From NCBI GenBank assembly GCA_902801845.1, contig CADCJW010000009.1, forward strand, positions 48,707 through 112,706: a DNA stretch of 64,000 bases. Direction: 5' to 3'. Positions 53,930-62,949 of the stretch are shown here, piece by piece. This stretch comes from an uncultured Eubacteriales bacterium. Lineage in GTDB: Bacteria; Bacillota; Clostridia; Christensenellales; CAG-138. Positions within the stretch are counted from its first letter, which is position 1. Every line of letters begins with the position of its first letter. The notes under the pieces are model-generated. The model made no database searches. It saw only the letters and a list, made by a program, of their open reading frames with translations, and was not told where the DNA came from. A program made the translations under genes and the position numbers.

Positions 53930-54717
53930 TCCCAAATCAGGCTGGTGCCCGCCCCCACTTCTTCGATCTGCATCCGCGCCCCCATGGCCACCTTCACGGA
54001 CAGGGCCGTGCAGTGGCAGGGATACAGGTGCGGGATGTCCTCTTTTTGCAGGTATTCGATGATGCCCGCCGACCGCTCGTCCATCTGCCGCAGGTGGAAG
54101 CCGCCGATGACGCCCAGGATGCGGCTTTGGCCGGTGACCCGCTTGGCCTGCTCCAGGATGTTGCCGATGCCGCTGTGGGAGCAGCCGGTGATCACATAGA
54201 CCCCTTCCTGTCCCCGATAAGCGAGGGCGGTGTCGTCCGGGTTTTTGTCCGGCCCGTCCTCCCCCTGCCGGATGGCGGGATCCTCCATATACGGATAGAC
54301 TCGGGGAATGGCCCCAAGATAGAACAGGTTCTCCGTCAGGGCCATGGGCTCCGCCGTGAGGCAGAGATCGAAATACTGCTCCAGCTTCGCCTGGGGATAG
54401 GGGCAGCCGATGGACAGCCCCCGGGACAGGACCCGGCGGAATAGGGCCGGATGGGCCACCAGCTGGGGCTTCGGCCCGTCGGTGAAGAAGGCGCTGAGGC
54501 CCCTGGTATGGTCGTCGTGGCAATGGGAGAGGATCACAGCATCCACGCCCCGCCAGTCAATGCCCAAATCCTCCGCGTTCCTGGCGAAGATGCCGAAATA
54601 TCCCGTGTCCAGCAGGAACCGCTTCCCCTCCGCCTCCACGAGGCAGGAGAAACCCGGCTCCCCCAGCAGATACCGGTCGATCAGGGTGTTATTGTCGGAT
54701 AGGATGGTCAGCTTCAT
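53926..54717 (-). CDS. MBL-fold metallo-hydrolase
   Basis: 263 residues. Metal-binding motif 'VILSHCHDDHTRGLSAFF' (about 62-79, HxHxDH), 'VITGCSHSGIGNIL' (about 174-187), 'GVIGGFHLRQ' and 'LYPCHCTAL' supply the remaining ligands. The pattern 'TGCSHxGIxNI' and the final 'PCHCT' are those of the group annotated as dihydropterin-ribofuranosylaminobenzene phosphate synthase-like enzymes, a label based on one methanogen protein and probably not informative here. Cytoplasmic. It overlaps both neighbours by 4 bases. Confidence 0.88.
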   Translation of the reverse strand: MKLTILSDNNTLIDRYLLGEPGFSCLVEAEGKRFLLDTGYFGIFARNAEDLGIDWRGVDAVILSHCHDDHTRGLSAFFTDGPKPQLVAHPALFRRVLSRGLSIGCPYPQAKLEQYFDLCLTAEPMALTENLFYLGAIPRVYPYMEDPAIRQGEDGPDKNPDDTALAYRGQEGVYVITGCSHSGIGNILEQAKRVTGQSRILGVIGGFHLRQMDERSAGIIEYLQKEDIPHLYPCHCTALSVKVAMGARMQIEEVGAGTSLIWE

Positions 54718-55742
54718 AGGCAGTTGAGGATCTCCGCCCGCACGCCGTCCATGCGGGGATCGGAGAGGCCGAAGTCCATCTGCCGGTAGCTCCAGGCGGC
54801 CCGGCCGATGCCGTATTTCTCGAAGGCGGCGTGAATGGCCCTATACCAGACGAGGACGTCCTCGGGGCTGGCCTTGTCGATGACCCCGTATTCCCCGCAG
54901 TAGAGGGGCACGTCCCTCTCCTCCGCCACAGAGACCGCCTCGGCGAAGAAGGCTTCGAAGAAGGCGCTGCTGAGGTGTCCGTCCGCAGGCAGGGCCTCCA
55001 ATCCCGCCTGGGACCCGTTGAGGTACCGCCGGCTGGCGGCGGCCATCTCCCCATAGGTGGCGGTGACGGGGATACGGAAGGAGGTCTCCATGGGCGGCAT
55101 CCAGTAGGCCCCCTGGTGGGTGAAGATCAAGGGCTCGTAGCAGTGGAAGTTATAGACCACGTTCTCGTCATAGGGCAGGGGCAGATCCTTCACAGCCACG
55201 GCGCTGTTGTGCCAGTAGCCGCCGATCAGGATCTTCGTCTTCGGCGCAAAGGCCCGGATGCGGCGGATGCATTCCAGGGCGATCCGGTTCCAGACGGGGC
55301 CGTAGGCCTTTTCCGTGACCTCGTTGAGAAGCTCGAAAGCCAGCATGTCCTCATCCTTGGCGAAGCGCTGGGCGATCCGCTCCCACAGGGCGCAGAACCG
55401 CTCCTGATACTTCCCGCTCTCGAAGAAGCCCCCCTCCTGCTCCCCGGGATCGAAGGAGAAGCCGGCGGTCTTGTGCAGGTCCAGGATCATGTTCAGGCCG
55501 TTCTTCCGCGCCCATCCTACGGCCTTTTCCAGCCGAAGATAGCCGCTCTCCCGAGGCGCGCCGTCCCTGTCCTCCAGAAGCTCGTAGTCGATGGGCAGCC
55601 GCACATGATCGCAGCCCCAGCCCCGGATGACGGCAAAGTCCGCCTCGGTGATGAAGGTGTCGTACCGCTGCTCGCTGTGGTCGCACTGGGAGAACCAGCC
55701 CCCCAGGTCCATGCCCTTTTGATATCCGGTAAAGATGCGCAT
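54714..55742 (-). CDS. Glycoside hydrolase family 5 enzyme, intracellular
   Basis: 342 residues from the ATG at 55742, with an AAAGGGAT-type site. The GH5 (cellulase A) barrel is marked by 'GMDLGGWFSQCDHSEQRYD', 'CDHVRLPIDYELLED', 'LNMILDLHKTAGFSFDPG', the acid/base Glu in 'FELLNEVTEKAYGPVW' (about 133-148) and the nucleophile Glu in 'PLYCGEYGVID' (about 275-285). There is no signal peptide, so it should act on imported oligosaccharides such as cello- or glucomannan-oligomers. It is downstream of the ABC permeases under LacI-type control and shares its pathway with cellobiose phosphorylase. Confidence 0.9.
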   Translation of the reverse strand: MRIFTGYQKGMDLGGWFSQCDHSEQRYDTFITEADFAVIRGWGCDHVRLPIDYELLEDRDGAPRESGYLRLEKAVGWARKNGLNMILDLHKTAGFSFDPGEQEGGFFESGKYQERFCALWERIAQRFAKDEDMLAFELLNEVTEKAYGPVWNRIALECIRRIRAFAPKTKILIGGYWHNSAVAVKDLPLPYDENVVYNFHCYEPLIFTHQGAYWMPPMETSFRIPVTATYGEMAAASRRYLNGSQAGLEALPADGHLSSAFFEAFFAEAVSVAEERDVPLYCGEYGVIDKASPEDVLVWYRAIHAAFEKYGIGRAAWSYRQMDFGLSDPRMDGVRAEILNCL

Positions 55743-55755
55743 AGGATCCCTTTCC

Positions 55756-55770
55756 CGACCCATCGGGTCG
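55756..55770 (-). other. Small hairpin in the GH5 leader
   Basis: CGACCC-ATC-GGGTCG, 14 bases upstream of the GH5 start codon. It is stable enough to influence translation of the GH5 gene. Confidence 0.4.
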
Positions 55771-55785
55771 AAACACGTTTGTCAG

Positions 55786-55818
55786 AAAACCGCCCTGCCC
55801 ATGAAGGAGGCAAGGCGG
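55786..55818 (-). terminator. Partial terminator between the ABC importer and GH5
   Basis: Minus strand CCGCCTTGCC, 8-9 base loop, GGCAGGGCGG followed by TTTT. No convincing promoter follows, so GH5, MBL and M20 are probably expressed by read-through at a lower level. Confidence 0.7.
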
Positions 55819-55843
55819 TAAAGGAGGAAGGAAGTGAAAAGCA

Positions 55844-56701
55844 TCAGCCCTTCACACTGCCGGAAGTGACACCCTTGATGATGGATTTGCTCAGGATGAT
55901 GTACACCAGCATGACCGGAAGGATGGCCAAAAGGATGAACATGTACACCTTGCCCATGTCGAACTTGGAGTAGTCCGCGCTTCTGAGCTGGGCGATCATG
56001 ATAGGCACGGTCTTCATCTCGGCCTTGTCGAGGAGCAGGGCGGGAATGAAGTAGTTGTTCCAGGAGCTCACGAAGGAGAAGATGGCCTGGACGGCGATGG
56101 CCGGCTTCATGATGGGCAGGATGATGGTGTTGAAGGTGCGGAACTCGTTGGAGCCGTCGCACCGGGCGGCCTCCACGATCTCCAACGGCAGCACGCTCTC
56201 CATGTACTGCTTCATGTAGAAGAACACCACGGGGGCGGCGATGCTGGGCACGATCAGGGGGATATAGTTGTTGGTCAGGTGGAACTTGTTGATCATCTGC
56301 ACGAAGCCCACCGCGCTGACCTGGGCGGGGATCATCATGATGGCCATGATGAAGGTGAACACCAGGTTCTTGCCCTTGAAGTCATAGACGTGGACGCCGT
56401 AGGCCGTCAGGGCGGAGAAGTAGGTGGTCAGGGCCGCGGACACGGCGGCGATGAACAGGGAGTTCAGCATGCCCCGAGGGATGTTGATGGAGGCGTCGGT
56501 CCAGGCGTTCTTCAGGTTGTCCCAAAAGTGCTCCTGGGGCAGGAGCCGGAAACCGGCCTGCAGCTGGGCATTGGACCGTGTGGCGTTGACGATCATGAGG
56601 TAGAAGGAGAACAGGCATAGGACCGTCAGGAAGATCAATATGGCGTACACGACGATCCGAAGCAGGGTCATCATGAGCCGGCTCTTGGTGTTCTCGTTCA
56701 T
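55844..56701 (-). CDS. Carbohydrate ABC transporter permease, MalG type
   Basis: 285 residues with six membrane helices. The EAA motif, contact site for the ATPase, is 'EIVEAARCDGSNEFRTFNTIILPIMKPA' type sequence (EAARCDGSN at about 184-192). Opening helix 'IVVYAILIFLTVLCLFSFYL' and closing 'VMLVYIILSKSIIKGVTSG' are typical of the CUT1 family. It overlaps the MalF-type gene by 4 bases. No ATPase gene lies in this operon; the MalK/UgpC-type gene at 63131 probably supplies it. Confidence 0.92.
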   Translation of the reverse strand: MNENTKSRLMMTLLRIVVYAILIFLTVLCLFSFYLMIVNATRSNAQLQAGFRLLPQEHFWDNLKNAWTDASINIPRGMLNSLFIAAVSAALTTYFSALTAYGVHVYDFKGKNLVFTFIMAIMMIPAQVSAVGFVQMINKFHLTNNYIPLIVPSIAAPVVFFYMKQYMESVLPLEIVEAARCDGSNEFRTFNTIILPIMKPAIAVQAIFSFVSSWNNYFIPALLLDKAEMKTVPIMIAQLRSADYSKFDMGKVYMFILLAILPVMLVYIILSKSIIKGVTSGSVKG

Positions 56702-57687
56702 TTGCGCGCTCCTTTCCGCGCCCTGCGAGGCTTCTCCACGGGGTCCTTATACTGGGCCGACAGGAACTTGTAGACGATGCCGCCCAGGATACCCGTGATG
56801 ATGAAGATGATCACGGAGATGGCGCCGGACATGCCGTAGTTCTTGCTGGTGGATAGATAGTTGTTGAGGTACATAACCAACGTGAAGGAGGTCCTGTTCG
56901 GCATGCCCAATCGGTTGGTCAGGACCTGGGGCACGTCGAACATCTGAATGCCGCCGATCAGGGCCGTGATGAGGCAGTAGACGAAGATAGGCATCAAAAG
57001 GGGCAGCGTCACCTTGAAGAACACCTTCACAGCGTTGGCACCGTCGATGGTGGCCGCCTCGAAGAGGGTCTGGTCGATGCCCATGATGCCGGCCATGAGC
57101 ACGATGGTGGTGTTGCCGAACCACATGAGGAAGTTCATGAGGGCGATCAGGCTTCGGACCGTCACCTTGCTTGCGAAGAAATCTAAGGGCTTGTCCATGA
57201 TCCCCGATTGCTGCAAAAACTGGTTCACCGGACCCACCTTGGAGAACAGGGTGAAGAACAGCATGGAGAAGGCGGAGGCCATGATCAGGTTGGGCATGTA
57301 GATAACCGTCTTGAAGAAGCCCTGTCCCTTGATGTTGAGCCGGTAGCTGGTGAAGAACACCGCCAGCAGCAGGGCGATCAAAAACTGAGGCACGGCGCCC
57401 AGGAACCACAGGATCATGGTGTTGGCCGCATACTTCAGGATCAGGATGGATCCCTGCTTGTTGGGGGTGAACAGCGACACATAGTTCTTCAGGCCCACGA
57501 ATTCGGGACCGATGTGCTTGAGGCCGTCCATATAGTTTGTGAAGAAGCTGTTATAGATGGTCAGCACCTGAGGGACCAGGGTGAAAACGATATAAACGAG
57601 GAAGAAGGGAAGTATAAAGATATACCCCCATTTGGCGTAGCTGACGGATTTGCGCCGTCCGTTCAGCGAGCGGTTATCTAAGGACAT
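56698..57687 (-). CDS. Carbohydrate ABC transporter permease, MalF/UgpA type
   Basis: 329 residues, six main helices. 'WGYIFILPFFLVYIVFTLVP' (about 21-40), the EAA-type loop 'LFEAATIDGANAVKVFFKVTLP' (EAATIDGAN at about 210-218) and 'ISVIIFIITGILGGIVYKFL' identify a CUT1 permease. It pairs with the MalG-type gene. A strong hairpin lies between it and the upstream binding-protein gene. Substrate is probably cellobiose or a longer beta-glucan, from the neighbouring GH94 and GH5 enzymes. Confidence 0.92.
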   Translation of the reverse strand: MSLDNRSLNGRRKSVSYAKWGYIFILPFFLVYIVFTLVPQVLTIYNSFFTNYMDGLKHIGPEFVGLKNYVSLFTPNKQGSILILKYAANTMILWFLGAVPQFLIALLLAVFFTSYRLNIKGQGFFKTVIYMPNLIMASAFSMLFFTLFSKVGPVNQFLQQSGIMDKPLDFFASKVTVRSLIALMNFLMWFGNTTIVLMAGIMGIDQTLFEAATIDGANAVKVFFKVTLPLLMPIFVYCLITALIGGIQMFDVPQVLTNRLGMPNRTSFTLVMYLNNYLSTSKNYGMSGAISVIIFIITGILGGIVYKFLSAQYKDPVEKPRRARKGARK

Positions 57688-57716
57688 GGGAACCTCCGTT
57701 CGGTTCTAACAGGAAT

Positions 57717-57743
57717 GCTGCGGCGGGACGACCCCGCCGCAGC
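57717..57743 (-). terminator. Intercistronic hairpin after the sugar-binding-protein gene
   Basis: GCTGCGGCGGG-ACGAC-CCCGCCGCAGC, an 11-bp GC-rich stem with no T-run. It probably protects the 3' end of the binding-protein mRNA and lowers permease expression. Confidence 0.8.
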
Positions 57744-57766
57744 AATGAGTTCACAGGATCGATTTG

Positions 57767-59059
57767 TTACGGGGTGACGATGTCGGGATAGGTCTCGTTG
57801 ATCTTCTGATAGAAGGTGGCGAGGGCGGTATCCTTATCGACGGAGCCCTTGAAGTACTCCTGCAGGCAGCTCTGCAGGCTCTCGTTCAGGATCTGGTCGT
57901 AGTTGGTGTGGTTCTCCCACTTGATGTTGCCGGTCAGCTTGGAGAAGGCCAGGATGTCGTTCTGGCCGCCCAGGAACTCGCTGCCGTAGGTGGGATCGTT
58001 GGCGAACTTCTCAACGACCTTGGTGTTGTTGGGATACTGAGCCTCGTTGGCGACCAGATTCTCGCAGACTTCCTCGTTCACGGTGAAGGTCTCGAAGATG
58101 TCCTTGAGCATGGCGGTGTTGTCGGAACCGGCAGCGGCCAGCAGCCAGGTGCCGCCCCAGAAGTGGGCCATGGGGCCTTCGCAGATGGCCCAGTCGCCCT
58201 TGCAGCCCTTCTCGGGATCCTGAGCGTTGCCCATGCAGAAGTTGAAGTACCAGGCGGGTCCGAAGAAGCACATGGTCTTGCCGTCGGCAAACATCTGCTG
58301 ATTCTTCTCATCGTCCCAGATGCCGCAATCCAGGGTGTACTCGTTCTGAATGAACTTCTCGGTCTGGGCGATCCAGGCATCGATCATGGGATCGAACTGG
58401 AGGTTCTTCTCTTCATCGACCCAGGGCATGGTGCAGTTGTTGGAGAACACGCGGTAGGTCTCGGCGAAGGAGGCGGTCATGTAGTAGCCCTTGGCCTTGG
58501 CGTCGGCGGCCACGGCTTCGAACTTCTCCCAGGAATCCAGCAGAGCCTGGACTTCGTCGGGCTCATCGGTGCCCAGCACGTCCTTGGCGATGCTGCGGCG
58601 ATAGATCAGCGCGGAGGGGCAGCACTGGAAGGAAACGCCCTTGCAGACGCCGTTGGCATCGCTGGCGGCCTTGATGGTGTACTCATACATGGTGTCGGCA
58701 TTCTGGTAACCGATCTGGTCGATGCCCATGGTGTACTCGGAATCCACGTACTTGCCGATGTAGTCGGCCTCAGCCAGGAACATATCGACCTTGTCATCGT
58801 CGGCGGCAGAGGCCTGGTTGAGCAGGGCCTCGTCCAGCTTCTGCTGGTAGACGCCACCATCGCTGGGATTGATGATCCAGTTGACGGTCACGCCCTCGGG
58901 CACGGTGTAGTACTTCTCAAAGAATCCCTTGAACTCTTCGTTCCAGGCATAGATGTTGAACACCTTGCCCTGGGAGTCTTCTGCGGCGGCGGGCTTGCTG
59001 ATGGTCACGATGGAGACCAGCATGAGCAGGCACAGGACGACAGAGATGAGCTTTTTCAT
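57767..59059 (-). CDS. Extracellular sugar-binding protein (ABC family 1)
   Basis: 430 residues. Signal 'KKLISVVLCLLMLVSIVTIS' with cleavage at 'KPAAA|ED' and no lipobox cysteine, like the DUF3798 protein. The two-lobe fold is indicated by 'KVFNIYAWNEEFKGFFEKYY', 'VDMFLAEADYIGKYVDSEY', 'FFGPAWYFNFCMGNAQDPE' and 'GGTWLLAAAGSDNTAMLKDI'. Many aromatic residues (Trp, Tyr, Phe) are typical of oligosaccharide binders. First gene after the LacI-type regulator, with an AAGGAG site. Lack of a lipid anchor requires another retention mechanism. Confidence 0.9.
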   Translation of the reverse strand: MKKLISVVLCLLMLVSIVTISKPAAAEDSQGKVFNIYAWNEEFKGFFEKYYTVPEGVTVNWIINPSDGGVYQQKLDEALLNQASAADDDKVDMFLAEADYIGKYVDSEYTMGIDQIGYQNADTMYEYTIKAASDANGVCKGVSFQCCPSALIYRRSIAKDVLGTDEPDEVQALLDSWEKFEAVAADAKAKGYYMTASFAETYRVFSNNCTMPWVDEEKNLQFDPMIDAWIAQTEKFIQNEYTLDCGIWDDEKNQQMFADGKTMCFFGPAWYFNFCMGNAQDPEKGCKGDWAICEGPMAHFWGGTWLLAAAGSDNTAMLKDIFETFTVNEEVCENLVANEAQYPNNTKVVEKFANDPTYGSEFLGGQNDILAFSKLTGNIKWENHTNYDQILNESLQSCLQEYFKGSVDKDTALATFYQKINETYPDIVTP

Positions 59060-59134
59060 TTGGGTTTTCTCCTTCTTTTATTTTTGAGCCGTTGCCGACT
59101 CGTTTATTTTGAGACGCTTGCGCATCTTAAAACC

Positions 59135-60145
59135 TTATTCGATGGTCCGGACGGTGTCCCCTTCGAGGAGCTTCCCGGGGACCATGGTCTGCCGGGGGAT
59201 CCATTCCTTGGGCCGTTCGATGATCTCCACCAGCTGCCGGGCCGCTTCCCGCCCCATGGTCTCGGCGTCCTGCCGATAGGTGGTGAGCCGGGGACGAAGC
59301 ACCTGGGAAAGAGGGATGCCGTCGTATCCCGCCACGCTGATGTCCCCGGGGATGGACACGCCCTGCCGCTCCAGTTCATTCATCCCGCCGATGAAGGAAA
59401 AATCATCGGGATAGAGGATGCAGGTGGGCCGCTCCTTCAGGGCCAGCAGCCGCCGGGTAGCGAGCCCGCTGGCCTTGGGGTCGTGGAAGGTGGCCGCCTC
59501 GATGTACTCCTCCGGGATCGTGAGCCCCAGCTCGGCGCAGGTCTTGTGGAAGCTGGCCAGCCGCTTCTGGGTGACGGAGGTGATCTCCCCGTGGATGAAG
59601 GCGATCTTCCGATGGCCCTTGCCGTAGACATATCGGACCAGTTCCGCCATGCCCCCCACGTTGTCGGAGAGGACCGCGCTGCAGCTGTCGAACACGTAGT
59701 CCAGGGTGACCGTGGGGATGTCGCTGTTCACCAGTTTGATCACCGCCGGGTCCGTGAAATCCACCGAGGCCACGATCACGCCGTCGCAGTTGCGGTACTT
59801 GGCGTGCTCGTAATAGTCCATGGGCACGGCGCCGATATCCCGGGAGATAAAGGTGATATCGTACCCGCTTCGCTCCGCCTCCTGCTTCACGCTCTCCAGG
59901 ATCTGGGAGAAATACTCGTGGGATAGTCCGCTGGAGGTCTTGTCCACGAAGAGGACCCCGATGTTGTGGGACACGCCCAGCTTCAGCGCCCGGGCGGTGG
60001 CGTTGGGCAGATACCCCATCTCCTTGGCCACCTGACGGATGTGGGCGGCGGTCTCCGCGTTGATGTCGCTGTGACCGTTGAGAGCCTTGCTGACGGTGGC
60101 GCGGGACACGTTGCATCGCTGAGAGATGTCCGTGATGGTGACCAT
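59135..60145 (-). CDS. LacI-family transcriptional regulator
   Basis: 336 residues. The N-terminal helix-turn-helix 'TITDISQRCNVSRATVSKAL' (about 3-22) with hinge 'GYLPNATARALKLG' (about 45-58) is classic LacI. The effector domain has 'NIGVLFVDKTSSGLSHEYFS', 'CILYPDDFSFIGGMNEL' and 'SVAGYDGIPLSQVLRPRLTTY'. It probably binds the three TTAATCGATTTCGA-like sites between it and the cellobiose phosphorylase gene and is released by a beta-glucoside. It is autoregulated, since one site lies just downstream of its own -10. Confidence 0.93.
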   Translation of the reverse strand: MVTITDISQRCNVSRATVSKALNGHSDINAETAAHIRQVAKEMGYLPNATARALKLGVSHNIGVLFVDKTSSGLSHEYFSQILESVKQEAERSGYDITFISRDIGAVPMDYYEHAKYRNCDGVIVASVDFTDPAVIKLVNSDIPTVTLDYVFDSCSAVLSDNVGGMAELVRYVYGKGHRKIAFIHGEITSVTQKRLASFHKTCAELGLTIPEEYIEAATFHDPKASGLATRRLLALKERPTCILYPDDFSFIGGMNELERQGVSIPGDISVAGYDGIPLSQVLRPRLTTYRQDAETMGREAARQLVEIIERPKEWIPRQTMVPGKLLEGDTVRTIE

Positions 60146-60179
60146 GCCGCGCCTTCCTTTCCGCTCCTGTCCGGAAGCA

Positions 60180-60193
60180 TTGAAAACGATTTA
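60180..60193 (-). promoter_or_regulatory. LacI-type operator O1
   Basis: Minus strand TAAATCGTTTTCAA, with GAGC before it as at O2. It lies in the lacI leader, 34 bases upstream of the start codon. Confidence 0.7.
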
Positions 60194-60237
60194 GCTCAAA
60201 TCAGCAGATTTTTGATCCGAAATGAAGAAAATCGAGC

Positions 60238-60251
60238 TTAATCGATTTCGA
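60238..60251 (+). promoter_or_regulatory. LacI-type operator O2
   Basis: TTAATCGATTTCGA centred on the palindrome AATCGATT. It lies 7 bases downstream of the lacI -10 on the minus strand, covering the expected transcription start. Confidence 0.8.
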
Positions 60252-60258
60252 TACTTGT

Positions 60259-60287
60259 ATTATAATTATTCGTCTTGCTCCCGTCAA
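60259..60287 (-). promoter_or_regulatory. Promoter of the LacI-type regulator and ABC importer operon
   Basis: Minus strand TTGACG (60287-60282), 17 bases, perfect TATAAT (60264-60259), followed by operator O2. Confidence 0.85.
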
Positions 60288-60343
60288 CCCCCAATCGAAA
60301 AAAAAATTTTGGGATAAAAATGGTGTTTTTCCCATTTTTCCCC

Positions 60344-60373
60344 TTTACAAACGGCCGTTGTTTCGTTTATAGT
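60344..60373 (+). promoter_or_regulatory. Promoter of cellobiose phosphorylase
   Basis: TTTACA (60344-60349), 18 bases, TATAGT (60368-60373), followed at 60386 by operator O3. An AT-rich tract (60298-60340) lies upstream. Confidence 0.7.
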
Positions 60374-60385
60374 ATACGTGTTATC

Positions 60386-60399
60386 TTAATCGATTTCGA
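60386..60399 (+). promoter_or_regulatory. LacI-type operator O3
   Basis: TTAATCGATTTCGA, identical to O2 over 14 bases, just downstream of the cellobiose phosphorylase transcription start. O2 and O3 are 148 bases apart on the same strand, allowing looping. Confidence 0.82.
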
Positions 60400-60430
60400 A
60401 AAGTCTGTTGAAATATAAGGAGAGTGCGCC

Positions 60431-62842
60431 ATGCGATACGGTTATTTCGATGACGAGGCCCGGGAATATGTGATCACCCGGCCCGACACGCCCCTGCCCT
60501 GGATCAATTATCTGGGCAATCAGGGCTTTTTCTCTTTGATCTCCAACACCTGCGGCGGCTACGCCTTCTATCGGGACGCCAAGCTTCGGCGCATCACCCG
60601 CTTCCGCTACAACAACGTGCCCCACGACGAGGGCGGGCGGCTCTTTTACATTTGCGACGGGGACGTGACCTGGAGCCCCGCCTTCCTGCCAGCCAAGACG
60701 GCTTTGGACAGCTACCGCTGCCGCCACGGCCTTGGATACTCCGTCTTCGAGGGGAAAAAGAACGGCGTAGAGGCCGATCTGACCGTCATGGTCCCCATGG
60801 GCGCGGCCTGCGAGCTGCAGAAGCTGACCCTCACCAATGCGTCTACGGAAGAAAAAAAGCTGACGGTCTACGGCGCCGTGGAGTGGTGTTTGTGGAACGC
60901 GGTGGACGACTCCACCAACTTCCAGCGGAACTGGAACATCGGCGAGGTGGAGATCGAAGGGAGCACCATCTACCACAAGACCGAGTACCGGGAGCGCCGG
61001 GATCACTACGCCTTCTACTCCGTCAACGCCCCCATCGCCGGCTTCGACACGGATCGGGACACCTTCCTGGGTCGGTTCAGGGGCTGGAGCGAACCCCAGA
61101 CCGTGGCGCAGCGGATCTCCTATAATAGTAAAGCTTCCGGATGGGCCCCCATGGCCGCCCTGCGGCTGGAGGTCACGCTGGCCCCCGGCGAAAAGAAAAG
61201 CTTCCTGTTCCGCCTGGGCTATGTGGAGAACCCCCAGGAGGAGAAGTTCTCTTCCCCCGGCGTCATCAACAAAACTAGGGCCCATGCCCTGCTGGCCGCA
61301 TACGACACGGTGGAACAGTTCGACGCCGCCTTGGCCGAATTGAAAGCCTACTGGGCGAAGCTCCTCGATCGGTTCACCGTGAAGAGCAGCGAGGAGAAGC
61401 TGGATCGGATGGTGAACATCTGGAACCAGTACCAGTGCATGGTCACCTTCAACATGAGCCGCAGCGCTTCCTATTATGAAAGCGGCACCGGCCGGGGCAT
61501 GGGGTTCCGCGACAGCTGTCAGGACCTTTTGGGCTTCGTGCATCTGATCCCCGAGCGGGCCCGGGAGCGCATCTTGGACATCGCCTCCATCCAGTTCCCC
61601 GACGGCAGCACCTACCACCAGTATCAGCCCCTGGACAAGCGGGGCAACGCGGACGTGGGCTCCGGCTTCAACGATGATCCCCTGTGGCTCATCGCCTGCA
61701 CCACGGCCTATATCCGGGAGACCGGCGACTTCACCATTTTGGACGAGCCCACCCCCTTCAACAACCAGGCGGGCAGCGAGGTGCCCCTTTTGGAGCATCT
61801 GCGCCGGAGCGTGAATTATACCGTCACCCATCGGGGCCCTCACGGTCTGCCCCTCATCGGCCGGGCTGACTGGAACGACTGCCTGAACCTGAACTGCTTC
61901 AGCCACACCCCCGGCGAAAGCTTCCAGACCTGCTCCAACTTCGAGAGCGGCAAGGCGGAGAGCGTGTTCATCGCGGGCATGTTCGTGAAGTATGGGAAGG
62001 AATATGCGGAGCTGGTGGAACGGCTGGGCCTTTCGGACGAAGCTAAGGCTGTCCTCTCCGCCGTGGACGAGATCGAGCAGGCTGCCAAGACCGCCGGCTG
62101 GGACGGCGCATGGTTCCGCCGGGCCTATGACGCCTTCGAGCGGCCCGTGGGCAGCTCCCTCAACGACGAGGGCCAGATCTTTATCGAGCCCCAGGGCTTC
62201 TGCGTCATGGCCGGCATCGGCGGCAGGGAATACGGCGTGAAGGCCCTGGCCTCCGCCGAGAAGTATCTGGGCAACCGGTTCGGGCTGGAGGTCCTCCACC
62301 CCTGCTACACCACGTACCGGGATTATCTGGGCGAGATCTCCTCCTATCCCCCGGGCTACAAGGAGAACGGGTCCGTATTCTGTCACAACAACCCCTGGGT
62401 CACCCTGGCCTACTGCACCTTGGGCGACGGCAACAGCGCGTTCGATCTATACACCCGGAACGCTCCCTCCTATATCGAGGATAAGAGCGAAATCCACCGC
62501 ACCGAGCCCTACTGCTACAGCCAGACCATCGCCGGACGGGACGCCCAGAACTACGGCGAGGCCAAGAATTCCTGGCTCACCGGCACCGCCGCCTGGTCCT
62601 TCGTGGCTGTCAGCCAGGGGATTTTGGGCATCCGGCCCGACTACGACGGGCTTCGGGTCCATCCCTGCCTGCCGGACGAAATGGACGGCTTCACCGCCCG
62701 TCGCGTCTTCCGAGGCGTGCCGTACGAGATCACCGTCCGCCGGGGCAAGCAAAAGGGCCTCCTTGTGGACGGCAAGCCCGTTGAAGGGGTCCTGGTGCCC
62801 CTCAGCGTCGGCCCCCGGTGCGCCGTCACGGTCACCATATAG
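60431..62842 (+). CDS. cbp: Cellobiose phosphorylase (GH94)
   Basis: 803 residues, close to the roughly 810 of characterised cellobiose phosphorylases. '[22 protein letters not shown]' type opening and '[21 protein letters not shown]' (about 24-44) start the N-terminal beta-sandwich. The (alpha/alpha)6 catalytic barrel contains '[20 protein letters not shown]' (about 352-371, phosphate and substrate contacts), general acid Asp in '[15 protein letters not shown]' (about 477-491) and '[15 protein letters not shown]'. It phosphorolyses cellobiose to alpha-glucose 1-phosphate and glucose in the cytoplasm, saving one ATP. Divergent from the LacI regulator; AAGGAG precedes the ATG. Cellodextrin phosphorylase is less likely given the length. 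Confidence 0.92.
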   Translation: MRYGYFDDEAREYVITRPDTPLPWINYLGNQGFFSLISNTCGGYAFYRDAKLRRITRFRYNNVPHDEGGRLFYICDGDVTWSPAFLPAKTALDSYRCRHGLGYSVFEGKKNGVEADLTVMVPMGAACELQKLTLTNASTEEKKLTVYGAVEWCLWNAVDDSTNFQRNWNIGEVEIEGSTIYHKTEYRERRDHYAFYSVNAPIAGFDTDRDTFLGRFRGWSEPQTVAQRISYNSKASGWAPMAALRLEVTLAPGEKKSFLFRLGYVENPQEEKFSSPGVINKTRAHALLAAYDTVEQFDAALAELKAYWAKLLDRFTVKSSEEKLDRMVNIWNQYQCMVTFNMSRSASYYESGTGRGMGFRDSCQDLLGFVHLIPERARERILDIASIQFPDGSTYHQYQPLDKRGNADVGSGFNDDPLWLIACTTAYIRETGDFTILDEPTPFNNQAGSEVPLLEHLRRSVNYTVTHRGPHGLPLIGRADWNDCLNLNCFSHTPGESFQTCSNFESGKAESVFIAGMFVKYGKEYAELVERLGLSDEAKAVLSAVDEIEQAAKTAGWDGAWFRRAYDAFERPVGSSLNDEGQIFIEPQGFCVMAGIGGREYGVKALASAEKYLGNRFGLEVLHPCYTTYRDYLGEISSYPPGYKENGSVFCHNNPWVTLAYCTLGDGNSAFDLYTRNAPSYIEDKSEIHRTEPYCYSQTIAGRDAQNYGEAKNSWLTGTAAWSFVAVSQGILGIRPDYDGLRVHPCLPDEMDGFTARRVFRGVPYEITVRRGKQKGLLVDGKPVEGVLVPLSVGPRCAVTVTI

Positions 62843-62896
62843 GCCGCGATCCCTGCTTTTCGGCCAAAAAGAAACAAAAAACAGCAGCGCTGACCG

Positions 62897-62925
62897 TTGC
62901 AAAGCGACGAAAAGTATGGTATTTT
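62897..62925 (+). promoter_or_regulatory. Possible promoter of the MalK/UgpC-type ATPase gene
   Basis: TTGCAA (62897-62902), 17 bases, TATTTT (62920-62925). It would give a leader of about 200 bases. The -10 is weak. Confidence 0.5.
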
Positions 62926-62949
62926 TATTCAATAATAGCGAGGGTATGG

